Source: Clostridiaceae bacterium (lineage in GTDB: Bacteria > Bacillota > Clostridia > Oscillospirales > Acutalibacteraceae). Taken from it: a stretch of 38,044 nucleotides of DNA. Within the stretch, counting starts at the first letter, position 1. Every line of letters begins with the position of its first letter. Location of the stretch: assembly GCA_016295355.1 (NCBI GenBank), contig JAEDLK010000014.1, positions 1 through 38,044 of the forward strand, given 5' to 3'. This document shows, piece after piece, positions 7,408 to 15,302 of the stretch. Made by a program: the position numbers and the translations under genes. Under the pieces are notes generated by a model. That model was not told the origin of the DNA. It saw only the letters and a program-made list of their open reading frames with translations, and did no database searches.

Positions 7408-9276
7408 ATGCACTCACAGATAGGGGATTTTCATGGCTGCGTACGCGACGATCTGTATCATATTTTCGGGTCGTTTGCCCAAGAGGACGGCGTTCTGTTT
7501 CGGGTGTGGGCTCCCGGCGCCGAACAGGTCTGTGTGACGGGGGATTTTAACGGGTGGGATACCATCGCTCATCCTATGCAACGTTTAGATGACGGTGTGT
7601 TTGAAACTGTGATTTCCGGTATTAAAAAATATGATTCCTATAAATATGCCATCACGGCCGGCGGTCGTACGGTCTTAAAGTCCGACCCCTATGCCAGGCA
7701 TTTTGAAACAGCGCCGGGCAACTGTTCAAAATTTTACACCGACGAGTATCGTTTCGGTGATGCCGAATGGCAAAAGAAAAAGCAATTGGTTAATCCCTAT
7801 GAATCGCCCATCAACATTTATGAGGTTCATCTCGGTTCTTTCCGCCGCTTTGCCGATGGACAGACCATGGATTATGTGACATTGGCCAAAGAGCTTTCGG
7901 CCTATGTCAAGGATATGGGCTATACCCATGTGGAACTGATGCCGGTGACGGAATACCCATATGAAGGCTCTTGGGGCTATCAGGTAACCGGCTATTTTGC
8001 CCCGACCTCCCGATACGGAACGCCGGAGGATTTCAAACGGTTTGTAGACATTCTTCACAAGAACGGCATCGGGGTGATTTTAGACTGGGTGCCGGCCCAT
8101 TTTCCGAAGGATGAATGCGGTCTGTACCGGTTTGATTCGACGCCGCTTTACGAATATGCCGATCCTCGCAGGGGCGAACACAAGGAATGGGGCACCTGCG
8201 TCTTTGATTACGGCAAACCGGAGGTTCGCAATTTTCTGATTTCCAGCGCTTGCTTTTGGATAAAGGAATATCATATTGACGGCCTGCGGGTCGATGCCGT
8301 GGCCTCTATGCTGTATCTTGACTACGGTCGGGAAGACGGCCAGTGGATCCCCAATGCCTACGGCGGACGGGAAAATCTTGAGGCAGTTGAACTGTTGCGA
8401 CAAGTCAATGCCGCCGCCTTTTCAGCTGACCCTCATGTGCTGATGATTGCCGAGGAATCCACAGCCTGGCCGATGGTGACCAAACCGCCGTATGACGGAG
8501 GCCTTGGGTTTAATTTCAAATGGAACATGGGCTGGATGAACGATATGATTCGGTACACCTCATTGGATCCGCTGTATCGAAAGTATAACCATGATTGCTT
8601 AACCTTTTCGTTCTTTTATGCTTTTTCAGAGAACTTTGTGCTACCCATTTCTCATGACGAGGTGGTACACGGAAAATGCTCTATGATCCGCAAGATGCCG
8701 GGTGAATATGAGGATCAGTTCAGGGGATTGCGTGCCTTTTACGGCTATATGATGGCACATCCGGGAAAAAAGCTGTTGTTTATGGGACAGGAATTTGCCC
8801 AGTTTATTGAATGGGACTACCAAAAGGAATTGGACTGGTTCCTCTTAAAATATGAGGCACACGCCAAAATGCAGGCTTATGTACGGGCGCTCAATCGGTT
8901 TTACCGTCAACAGCCGCCCCTCTACGAAATTGACTATGACTGGAAGGGCTTTCGTTGGATTGCCAATGATGACAATGAGCAAAGCGTGATTGCCTTCAGC
9001 CGAAAGGACAAGCAGGGCAAGGAGTTGATTGTGGTTTGCAACTTTGTGCCGGTGGCCAGAGAGAATTACCGTATCGGTGTACCGCTGCCCGGCAGTTATC
9101 AAACCGTTTTTCATTCCGAAGAAAAAGCCTATGGCGGTACGCTGGAGAAAAAGGTGACCTATAAGAGCGAAGCGATACCCATGCACGGGTGTGAACAAAG
9201 CTTGGCTTTGCGGCTTGAACCGCTGTCGGTTATGTATCTGAAAAAAAGGACTTCCGGGAGAAAGGCAAGCATATAA
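7408..9276 (+). CDS. glgB: 1,4-alpha-glucan branching enzyme GlgB
   Basis: GlgB cuts an alpha-1,4 glucan chain and rejoins it as an alpha-1,6 branch during glycogen synthesis. The 622-residue protein starts with a CBM48 domain (FRVWAPGAEQVCVTGDFNGW, about residues 31-50) followed by a GH13 barrel. GH13 regions are all visible: VILDWVPAHF, DGLRVDAVASM with the nucleophile Asp296, IAEES with the acid Glu349, and ISHDEVVHGK with Asp417. Length is normal for the short (single N-terminal module) type. The ATG at 7408 is chosen because GGGAGG lies 6 bases upstream; a TTG seven codons earlier has no such site. It is the first gene of the glgB-C-D-A cluster but is separated from glgC by an unusual 344-base gap. 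Confidence 0.96.
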   Translation: MHSQIGDFHGCVRDDLYHIFGSFAQEDGVLFRVWAPGAEQVCVTGDFNGWDTIAHPMQRLDDGVFETVISGIKKYDSYKYAITAGGRTVLKSDPYARHFETAPGNCSKFYTDEYRFGDAEWQKKKQLVNPYESPINIYEVHLGSFRRFADGQTMDYVTLAKELSAYVKDMGYTHVELMPVTEYPYEGSWGYQVTGYFAPTSRYGTPEDFKRFVDILHKNGIGVILDWVPAHFPKDECGLYRFDSTPLYEYADPRRGEHKEWGTCVFDYGKPEVRNFLISSACFWIKEYHIDGLRVDAVASMLYLDYGREDGQWIPNAYGGRENLEAVELLRQVNAAAFSADPHVLMIAEESTAWPMVTKPPYDGGLGFNFKWNMGWMNDMIRYTSLDPLYRKYNHDCLTFSFFYAFSENFVLPISHDEVVHGKCSMIRKMPGEYEDQFRGLRAFYGYMMAHPGKKLLFMGQEFAQFIEWDYQKELDWFLLKYEAHAKMQAYVRALNRFYRQQPPLYEIDYDWKGFRWIANDDNEQSVIAFSRKDKQGKELIVVCNFVPVARENYRIGVPLPGSYQTVFHSEEKAYGGTLEKKVTYKSEAIPMHGCEQSLALRLEPLSVMYLKKRTSGRKASI

Positions 9277-9604
9277 ATAGACGGGTTCGGATTTGTACGC
9301 TATGGTTTAGTCGAAGGGAATCGAACCCCGCACAGCTTACACATGAAACGGTTTCGTTTCATGTTACCTTATCGGCGGTCATACGTCGGTATGACGGCGC
9401 TTCGCGGTTTTGTGAAAAAATTTTTACTGTTTGTAAGATTCAAAGAGGTTTCTGGCGCCGGATTTTCTGTACGGTGAAACCGTGAATGGGCAGCCGGACT
9501 GGCGCCTTGCCAAAACCAACGCAAAGCCGTGCTCAAAAGGCGGCGAGAGAAACCAAAGGGTGATCGACCTCTTTTGACTTATTCAATACAGATGCTGATG
9601 TTAC
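9277..9604. other. Structured intergenic region between glgB and glgC
   Basis: No protein gene is visible. Three hairpins are exact: ACATGAAACG/CGTTTCATGT (9341-9364, four-base loop), GTCATAC/GTATGAC (9378-9395) and ACGGT/ACCGT (9471-9483). The third lies inside GGCGCC (9454-9459) paired with GGCGCC (9501-9506). None has a good T-run, so these are not obvious terminators. A tRNA 3'-end-like sequence is at 9303-9335. The region could modulate glgB versus glgC expression or be a scar of an inserted element; both are inference. Confidence 0.5.
9303..9335 (-). other. tRNA 3'-end-like fragment (T-arm, acceptor strand, CCA)
   Basis: On the minus strand a T-loop TTCGATT is flanked by GGGG and CCCTT (four of five possible T-stem pairs), followed by exactly seven bases CGACTAA, a discriminator A and CCA ending at 9303. 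This is the spacing of a tRNA 3' half. The matching 5' acceptor strand TTAGTCG and the D and anticodon arms are not found upstream, so it is not a complete tRNA. Such fragments are typical of integration-site duplications, but chance is possible. Confidence 0.35.
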
Positions 9605-9620
9605 ACAGGAGGAAAGGACA

Positions 9621-10838
9621 TTGAAAAAGACAGAATGTGTGGCCATGATTTTGGCCGGCGGGCAGGGAAGCCGGTTGGGGGTGTTGACCAAGAAGATTGC
9701 CAAACCGGCCGTCCCTTACGGCGGAAAGTATCGGATCATTGATTTTCCGCTGTCCAATTGTATCAATTCCGGCATTGAAACAGTGGGCATTCTCACCCAG
9801 TATCAACCGCTTGAGTTGAATGATTATGTCGGCAGCGGTAAGCCGTGGGATCTTGATAGACGGGGCGGCGGTGTGCATATTTTACCGCCGTATCAAAAGA
9901 GCAAGGGCGGCGATTGGTATAAGGGTACGGCCAATGCCATCTATCAGAACATTCCGTTTATCGAACGGTATGACCCGGAATATGTGTTGGTGTTGTCGGG
10001 CGACCACATTTACAAAATGGATTATTCGGCTATGATTGACCATCACAAAAACGCCGGGTCGGATTGCACCATTGCCGTGATGGAGGTTCCATTGGAGGAA
10101 GCGCCGCGCTTCGGTATCATGAATGTGCGGGACGATGACAGCATCTATGAATTTGAAGAAAAGCCGGCTCATCCCAAAAGTAATTTGGCTTCTATGGGTA
10201 TTTATGTATTCTCATGGGATAAACTGAAGAAATATCTGTATCAAGACGAGCAGAACAAGGCGTCGAGTAATGACTTCGGCAAGGATGTCATTCCGGCTAT
10301 GTTGGCAGATAACCAGAAGATGACGGTGTATCGTTTCAACCGGTACTGGAAGGATGTCGGCACCATTGAATCGTTATGGGAGGCCAATCTTGATTTGCTC
10401 AATCCTAAAGAGGATTTGCGACTGGACAGCCAGGACTGGGTCATTTATTCCCGTACTCATTCTTTTCCGCCACAGTACATTTCGCCAACCTCGGATGTGG
10501 AAAACTCCTTGGTGAGTGACGGCTGTGAGGTATACGGTAAGTTGGAGTATTCCATTTTGTTTGAAAATGTGACCATTGAAGAAGGCGCCACGGTCGAGTA
10601 TTCTCTGATAATGCCGGGGGCCACGGTTAAGAAGGGTGCCAAAGTACAGTACGCCATTGTGGCCGAAAATGTCGTTGTGGGCGAGAATGCCGTAGTAGGC
10701 GAGAACCCACAGGAAATCGGGGAACTGGATCAATGGGGCATCGCCGTGGTGGGCGAAGGATTACGAATCGGCAAAAATGCCGTTGTAAAGGCCAAGGCTA
10801 TGGTGGACAAAAATGTGAAGGAGGGTGAAACGATATGA
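9621..10838 (+). CDS. glgC: Glucose-1-phosphate adenylyltransferase GlgC
   Basis: GlgC makes ADP-glucose from glucose 1-phosphate and ATP, the committed step of bacterial glycogen synthesis. The 405-residue protein has the nucleotidyltransferase signature MILAGGQGSRLGVLTKK near the N-terminus, KYRIIDFPLSNCINSG, GTANAIYQN and the metal-binding VLSGDHIYKMDY (Asp in GDH). The C-terminal third is a left-handed beta-helix (NSLVSDGCEV, then hexapeptide-like repeats). The start codon is TTG, supported by the strong AGGAGGAAAGG immediately upstream. Its last codon overlaps the glgD start (ATGA), so the two are translationally coupled, in line with GlgC and GlgD forming a joint enzyme. Confidence 0.96.
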   Translation: MKKTECVAMILAGGQGSRLGVLTKKIAKPAVPYGGKYRIIDFPLSNCINSGIETVGILTQYQPLELNDYVGSGKPWDLDRRGGGVHILPPYQKSKGGDWYKGTANAIYQNIPFIERYDPEYVLVLSGDHIYKMDYSAMIDHHKNAGSDCTIAVMEVPLEEAPRFGIMNVRDDDSIYEFEEKPAHPKSNLASMGIYVFSWDKLKKYLYQDEQNKASSNDFGKDVIPAMLADNQKMTVYRFNRYWKDVGTIESLWEANLDLLNPKEDLRLDSQDWVIYSRTHSFPPQYISPTSDVENSLVSDGCEVYGKLEYSILFENVTIEEGATVEYSLIMPGATVKKGAKVQYAIVAENVVVGENAVVGENPQEIGELDQWGIAVVGEGLRIGKNAVVKAKAMVDKNVKEGETI

Positions 10839-11956
10839 GATCGAATAAGCTGTTGGGTTTGATTTATGCCAATGTACACGAGGATTTGATTCCCGAATTG
10901 ACCAGCGTTCGTTCCATGGCGTCGCTCCCCTTTGCGGGTCGGTATCGGTTGATTGACTTTTCTCTTTCCAACCTTGTGAACGCCGGTGTCACACAGGTGG
11001 GGATTATCACCAAGGCCAATTATCAGTCACTGATGGACCATGTGGGTAACGGCAAGGCGTATGATTTAGATCGAAAGGCAGGCGGCCTGTTCATTTTGCC
11101 TCCCTTTTCCACGGCCGATTCCGACGGTAAGGTATACGAGGGACATTTGGATGCACTGGCCGGCATCATCACTTTTTTGCGTCGTGCCAGTCAGGAATAT
11201 GTTGTCTTGTGTGACAGTGATGTGGTGAGCAGTTTGGATCTTTCTCTCATGATGAAACAGCACAAGGAAACAAAGGCCGATTTCACCATCGCTTATAAGC
11301 ACGGCCGTTTGCCGAAGAATCATAAAGACATCATGGTGCTTGAGCGCGACGGGAACAGGGTGACCGGCATTTCCTTCCCCAACGAGAGCGAAAGCGTGGA
11401 TTACAGCCTGAACATCACCATTGTCAAACGGGAACTGTTGATAGAATTAGTCGAGGAAACCAAGGAAAAGGGCTATACCAGCTTAAGCCGTCATTTGTTG
11501 GCTCATTCCTTGAATCGATTTCAGATTTACGGCTATGCCGTGACCGGCTTTGCCGAGGTAATGGACAGCACCCAAAGCTATTTTAAGTTGAACAAAAAGA
11601 TGTTGGAAAGTCGTTCCAGAAAGCAACTGTTTTGTCCCGAGCGACCGATTTACACAAAAACACACGATCGGATGCCGACCCGTTACGGATTGTCCTGTCG
11701 GGTGGAAAATAGCCTGATTGCCGACGGATGTCGCATTGAGGGCACGGTTAAAAACTCGGTCATTTTCCGCAACGTGACGATTGAACAGGGAGCTGTTGTC
11801 GAGGATTCGATTGTCATGCAAGGGGCCGTGATTGAAAAGAATGCTACCGTACGCTATGCCATTTTGGATAAGCAGGCCGTGGTGACGCAGGATGTGACGG
11901 CACAAGGCTCGGCCGCTAAACTGTTGCTGGCGGCCAAGGGTGAAAGAATAGAATAG
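10835..11956 (+). CDS. glgD: GlgD, glucose-1-phosphate adenylyltransferase regulatory subunit
   Basis: GlgD is a GlgC paralogue found beside GlgC in Firmicutes; in characterised cases it has little activity alone and modulates GlgC in a hetero-oligomer. The 373-residue product keeps the fold (AGRYRLIDFSLSNLVNAG, LCDSDVVSSLDL, a C-terminal beta-helix with RVENSLIADGC) but lacks the GGxGxRL nucleotide-binding loop of GlgC: its N-terminus reads LLGLIYANVHEDLIPEL. That is the normal GlgD state. The start overlaps the end of glgC by four bases (ATGA). Confidence 0.93.
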   Translation: MRSNKLLGLIYANVHEDLIPELTSVRSMASLPFAGRYRLIDFSLSNLVNAGVTQVGIITKANYQSLMDHVGNGKAYDLDRKAGGLFILPPFSTADSDGKVYEGHLDALAGIITFLRRASQEYVVLCDSDVVSSLDLSLMMKQHKETKADFTIAYKHGRLPKNHKDIMVLERDGNRVTGISFPNESESVDYSLNITIVKRELLIELVEETKEKGYTSLSRHLLAHSLNRFQIYGYAVTGFAEVMDSTQSYFKLNKKMLESRSRKQLFCPERPIYTKTHDRMPTRYGLSCRVENSLIADGCRIEGTVKNSVIFRNVTIEQGAVVEDSIVMQGAVIEKNATVRYAILDKQAVVTQDVTAQGSAAKLLLAAKGERIE

Positions 11957-11966
11957 GAGAGTCTGT

Positions 11967-13388
11967 ATGAAAGTCATTTATGCAACCAGTGAGGCGTATC
12001 CCTTTGCTCAATCGGGCGGACTGGCTGATGTAGCTTATGCTTTGCCGAAGGCTTTGCGTCGTCGACTGATCGGTTGCCGTGTCATCATGCCGCTGTATGA
12101 TACCATTGCCGAGGAATACCGACACCAGATGACCTTTTTGACCAACATCACGGTGCCGGTGGCCTGGAGGCGTCAATACTGCGGCATTTTTGAGGCCAAA
12201 ATCGACGGGGTTATTTATTATTTCATTGATAATCAGTATTATTTTAAGCGTCAGGGTTTGTACGGCTTTTATGATGATGCCGAACGCTTTGCTTTTTTCT
12301 CCCGCGCCGTTTTGGAGGTACTGCCGCACATTGATTTTTGCCCCGATATCATCCACTGCAACGATTGGCAAACAGCACTGATCCCGGTTTATTTGAATGC
12401 CTTTTATCGGCACAATGCTTTTTTTGCCGGGATTCACACCGTGATGACGGTGCATAACATTCAGTATCAGGGCAAATACGGATATGAGCTGTTAAGCGAT
12501 GTCATCGGTCTGCCAAGCGAGGAAGCACGGATTGTCGATTACGATCATTGTGTGAACTTCTTAAAGGGCGGATTGCAACAGGCTGACCGAATCACCACGG
12601 TTTCGCCTACCTATGCCAAGGAAATTTTGGATCCGTACTATGCTTATGGGTTGGACGGCATTTTACGGGAACTGTCCGGTAAGCTGAGAGGCATTGTCAA
12701 CGGTATTGACACCGATGTGTATGATCCGGCGAACGATCCGTCTATTGCCGCCCCATATACAGCCGATAACCTCGAGGGCAAAACCGTTAATAAGGAAGCT
12801 TTGCAAAAAGAGCTTGGTCTGCCGGTACGCCCCGATGTGCCGATCATCGGCATGGTGTCCCGTATGGTGCGGCACAAGGGCTTTGATTTGGTTAAATGCG
12901 TGTTTGAGGAAATGCTGCGAGCGGATTTGCAGTTTGTGATTTTAGGCTCGGGCGAATGGGAATTTGAAACCTTCTTCCATGATATGGCAAGCAAACATTC
13001 CGATAAGGTGGCCTTACGGCTTGGCTTTGTACCGCAACTGGCTCACCGCATCTATGCAGGTGCCGATCTGTTCTTAATGCCCAGTCAAAGCGAGCCCTGC
13101 GGCTTGGCACAAATGGTGGCTTTGCGCTACGGAACCATTCCCATTGTCCGTCAAACCGGCGGCTTGGCCGATACCATCACCGACAGCGGCGACGGCAAGG
13201 GCAACGGCTTTACCTTTGGCAGTTATAATGCACACGATATGGAAAATGCCGTCTGGCGTGCTTTGGCCGGCTATGCCGACAAGGAGGGCTTTGCCATCTT
13301 ACAGCGTCGTGCCATGAAGGAGGACAATAGCTGGAACCGTTCGGCTTCCGAATATATCCGTCTGTACAAAGAAATCCTTGGAAAATAG
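11967..13388 (+). CDS. glgA: Glycogen synthase GlgA (ADP-glucose dependent)
   Basis: GlgA (GT5, GT-B fold) adds glucose from ADP-glucose to the non-reducing end of glycogen. The 473-residue protein has the N-terminal catalytic half with IIHCNDWQTALIP and VMTVHNIQYQGKYG, VNGIDTDVYDP at the domain junction, and the C-terminal donor-site block LFLMPSQSEPCGLAQMVALRYGTIPIVRQTGGLADTI with the catalytic Glu in SEPCG. The usual N-terminal KxGGL motif reads QSGGL here (residues 16-20, in FAQSGGLADV), so the Lys thought to contact ADP-glucose is replaced. It follows glgD by 10 bases and has an AGGAGAG ribosome binding site, completing the gene cluster. Confidence 0.95.
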   Translation: MKVIYATSEAYPFAQSGGLADVAYALPKALRRRLIGCRVIMPLYDTIAEEYRHQMTFLTNITVPVAWRRQYCGIFEAKIDGVIYYFIDNQYYFKRQGLYGFYDDAERFAFFSRAVLEVLPHIDFCPDIIHCNDWQTALIPVYLNAFYRHNAFFAGIHTVMTVHNIQYQGKYGYELLSDVIGLPSEEARIVDYDHCVNFLKGGLQQADRITTVSPTYAKEILDPYYAYGLDGILRELSGKLRGIVNGIDTDVYDPANDPSIAAPYTADNLEGKTVNKEALQKELGLPVRPDVPIIGMVSRMVRHKGFDLVKCVFEEMLRADLQFVILGSGEWEFETFFHDMASKHSDKVALRLGFVPQLAHRIYAGADLFLMPSQSEPCGLAQMVALRYGTIPIVRQTGGLADTITDSGDGKGNGFTFGSYNAHDMENAVWRALAGYADKEGFAILQRRAMKEDNSWNRSASEYIRLYKEILGK

Positions 13389-13406
13389 ATCGGTTTGTGC
13401 TATACT
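13378..13406 (+). promoter_or_regulatory. Promoter of uppP
   Basis: TTGGAA (13378-13383, inside the last codons of glgA), 17 bases, TATACT (13401-13406), about 100 bases before uppP. I see no terminator between glgA and uppP. Confidence 0.6.
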
Positions 13407-13503
13407 GTGTATCTATGCTGTGAAATTGGGCAAATAAGCCGGTTCATGGCAGAATATATTAGAATATCACCGACCGCAGAGGGTCACTTATAGGGGGAAT
13501 CGT

Positions 13504-14373
13504 ATGACAGACATTATAAAGTCCATTTTGCTGGGCATCATTGAGGGCATCACCGAATGGTTGCCCATCAGCAGTACGGGGCATTTGATTATTGCTCAAA
13601 AGCTATTGGGCTTTGCGGCTGATAACGAAGCTTTTCGGGAAATGTTTGAGGTGGTTATTCAGTTTGGCGCTGTTTTGGCCGTGGTGGTGCTGTATTTTCA
13701 GCGATTGTGGCCGTTCTGTGCCGATAAAAACCGCCATTTTATCAAACAAAATGTGATCAATTTGTGGCTGAAGGTAGCGGTTGGTTGTTTACCGGCGGCG
13801 ATTGTGGGTCTGTTGTTTGACGAAAAAATCGATGCGTTGTTCTACAATGAAACGGTCAACGCCTATGTTGTGGCGGCCATGCTCATTCTGTACGGTATTC
13901 TGTTTATTGTGGTAGAGCGTAGGCAGGCCGATAAGACGCCCCGCATTCGGGTGATGAAGGAGTTGTCTTTTGCTACGGCCTTTTACATCGGTTGTTTTCA
14001 GATTTTATCCTTGATTCCCGGCACGTCCCGTTCCGGCGTAACCATTTTGGCGGCCGTGATGTTGGGCGCCTCCCGAACCGTGGCGGCCGAGTACAGTTTT
14101 TTTATGTCGGTGCCGGTCATGGTAGGCGCCAGCGGGCTCAAACTCTTTAAGTACATAAAAGGCATTGCCGAGTCAACAGAGGTCGGCTTCAGCAGTCAAC
14201 CGATGGAATGGGTGGTGCTGTTGGTCGGCACGGTGGTAGCCTTTATCGTTTCGGTGTTGGCGATTAAGTTCTTTATCGACTATATAAAGCGTAAGGATTT
14301 CAGCGTATTCGGGTATTACCGCATTGTGCTGGGTCTTGTCGTGATCGTCTTTTTTGCCTTCATTTTTCATTGA
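13504..14373 (+). CDS. uppP: Undecaprenyl-diphosphatase UppP (BacA family)
   Basis: UppP is a membrane enzyme that dephosphorylates undecaprenyl diphosphate so that the lipid carrier for peptidoglycan and other wall polymers can be reused; overproduction gives bacitracin resistance. The 289-residue product has both family signatures: EGITEWLPISSTGH near residue 14, with the catalytic glutamates, and PGTSRSGVTILAAV near residue 172. About seven or eight hydrophobic segments span the rest. The start has GGGGG eight bases upstream. It is transcribed alone and ends against a convergent small-gene pair, with terminators between them. Confidence 0.96.
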   Translation: MTDIIKSILLGIIEGITEWLPISSTGHLIIAQKLLGFAADNEAFREMFEVVIQFGAVLAVVVLYFQRLWPFCADKNRHFIKQNVINLWLKVAVGCLPAAIVGLLFDEKIDALFYNETVNAYVVAAMLILYGILFIVVERRQADKTPRIRVMKELSFATAFYIGCFQILSLIPGTSRSGVTILAAVMLGASRTVAAEYSFFMSVPVMVGASGLKLFKYIKGIAESTEVGFSSQPMEWVVLLVGTVVAFIVSVLAIKFFIDYIKRKDFSVFGYYRIVLGLVVIVFFAFIFH

Positions 14374-14388
14374 GAATACAGCAAAGGA

Positions 14389-14426
14389 AACACCTCTGTT
14401 TTGTGTTAACACAAAACAGAGGTGTT
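14389..14426. terminator. 38-bp perfect palindrome, probable bidirectional terminator
   Basis: The sequence from AACACCTCTG to its exact complement CAGAGGTGTT is a perfect inverted repeat centred on GTTAAC, with TTCTTTG on the right and, on the other strand, TTTCCTTTG. It lies 15 bases after uppP. As RNA the four central bases would form the loop. Confidence 0.8.
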
Positions 14427-14511
14427 CTTTGTCCTTAATCTTGTTTTTTATAACCGCCGTAGCCAAAACAGCAAAAAATTTGCAACAAAGGCCGAGCAGA
14501 CGGGGAACCAA

Positions 14512-14553
14512 ACAGAAAAACAAGCCCCGTCAAAAGACAAGGCTTGTTTTATT
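14512..14553 (-). terminator. Terminator of the leftward small-gene pair
   Basis: AAAACAAGCC pairs with GGCTTGTTTT (14541-14550 and 14517-14526) around a 14-base loop; on the minus strand it ends in TTTTTCTG. It begins 9 bases past the stop codon at 14559. The plus strand also has a TTTTATT run. Confidence 0.8.
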
Positions 14554-14558
14554 CACCG

Positions 14559-14831
14559 TTATTCCTTATTAAAGCGGGCAAGCCAAATGCTGGCAATGTC
14601 CATCGCTTCATAAAAACCGGTTCTCTCACTGGATTTGGCAATCCGATCCTTTTCGTTTAAGGTGATGTCGCTGAGCATCAGCTCAACACGGATTTTTTCG
14701 GCAATATCCTTTTGCTTGGAAAGAACGGTCATGCGAATGACATATTTGTCGCCCATGTTGCCGTAATAAATGACATCGTCTTTACGTACAAGAGGATATC
14801 CCTTGTAGGTTAGAAAATCCTTTTCGGCCAA
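14559..14831 (-). CDS. Small conserved-looking protein of unknown function
   Basis: The 90-residue product is soluble and charged, with no signal peptide or transmembrane segment. It begins with a beta-rich half (YKGYPLVRKDDVIYYGNMGDKYVIRMTVL) and ends in a helical half. I do not recognise a named family. It starts with TTG; the AAGGAAG ribosome binding site overlaps the stop codon of the upstream gene at 14846, so the two are co-transcribed and coupled. A terminator follows 9 bases after its stop. The promoter, coupling and terminator make it a real gene although its function is unknown. Confidence 0.7.
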   Translation of the reverse strand: MAEKDFLTYKGYPLVRKDDVIYYGNMGDKYVIRMTVLSKQKDIAEKIRVELMLSDITLNEKDRIAKSSERTGFYEAMDIASIWLARFNKE

Positions 14832-14845
14832 AGTTAAGCACTTCC

Positions 14846-15109
14846 TTATTGGTTATTTCCGGGCACTTCGCCGTACAGATTAAAACGGAACAGCTTGCTC
14901 TCGTCCTCCGGATCGGTGCAGCGAATGGTGGCTTCGGAAACCTTGGCGCCGTTCAGGACATTGGCAAGACCCATCATCTGGCAGAGCTTTGATTTGAGAT
15001 TCAAAACATCGCCCTCGTCTGTTTCCAGATAGACGTCGCCTTTACAGGTGTCCAGCACATTAATTAACTGCGCAAAATCAAGATCATGCAGTTTAATGGT
15101 GTCGCTCAT
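14846..15109 (-). CDS. Small conserved-looking protein of unknown function
   Basis: The 87-residue product begins MSDTIKLHDLDFAQLINVL; an AGGAGGG site eight bases upstream supports ATG 15109 rather than the longer frame from 15133. The middle reads CKGDVYLETDEGDVLNLKSKLCQM, then an acidic segment (CTDPEDESKLFRFNLYGE). No membrane segment is visible. I recall similar about 90-residue Clostridia proteins with a KGDVY/LNLKSKL core and no characterised function; I cannot name the family. First gene of a two-gene leftward unit with a strong promoter (15136-15164) facing away from glyS. Confidence 0.72.
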   Translation of the reverse strand: MSDTIKLHDLDFAQLINVLDTCKGDVYLETDEGDVLNLKSKLCQMMGLANVLNGAKVSEATIRCTDPEDESKLFRFNLYGEVPGNNQ

Positions 15110-15135
15110 AGCAGATTCCCTCCTATTCTTCATAA

Positions 15136-15164
15136 ATTATATAATAAGCTCACCAAGAAGTCAA
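15136..15164 (-). promoter_or_regulatory. Promoter of the two-gene unknown operon
   Basis: Minus strand: TTGACT (15159-15164), 17-base spacer, perfect TATAAT (15136-15141), about 30 bases from the start codon at 15109. Close to consensus, so expression should be high. Confidence 0.8.
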
Positions 15165-15202
15165 GAATAAGTGTTAATGTGGCCGAAGTTTTGCAATGCT
15201 TC

Positions 15203-15231
15203 TTGACAAGCGAATTATTTTAGAATACACT
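15203..15231 (+). promoter_or_regulatory. Promoter of glyS
   Basis: Perfect TTGACA (15203-15208), 17 bases, TACACT (15226-15231); a TATAAT immediately follows at 15231-15236 but at a 22-base spacing. The roughly 65-base leader shows no T-box motif. Confidence 0.7.
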
Positions 15232-15302
15232 ATAATTTGTTATAATAGGCAAAAATAGGGTCGTTCGGTTACCAGCCGTTCACCCGACAGGAGTGAAGAG
15301 TC

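Noticed and set aside
9303..9400. Complete tRNA or tmRNA on the minus strand
   Set aside because: Only the T-arm and 3' acceptor strand with CCA fit. No matching 5' acceptor strand, D-arm or anticodon arm is found, and the end is not the tmRNA type.
9505..9560. Possible cyclic-di-GMP-type aptamer because of ACGCAAAGCC
   Set aside because: The short string resembles part of that aptamer, but the other conserved blocks are missing.
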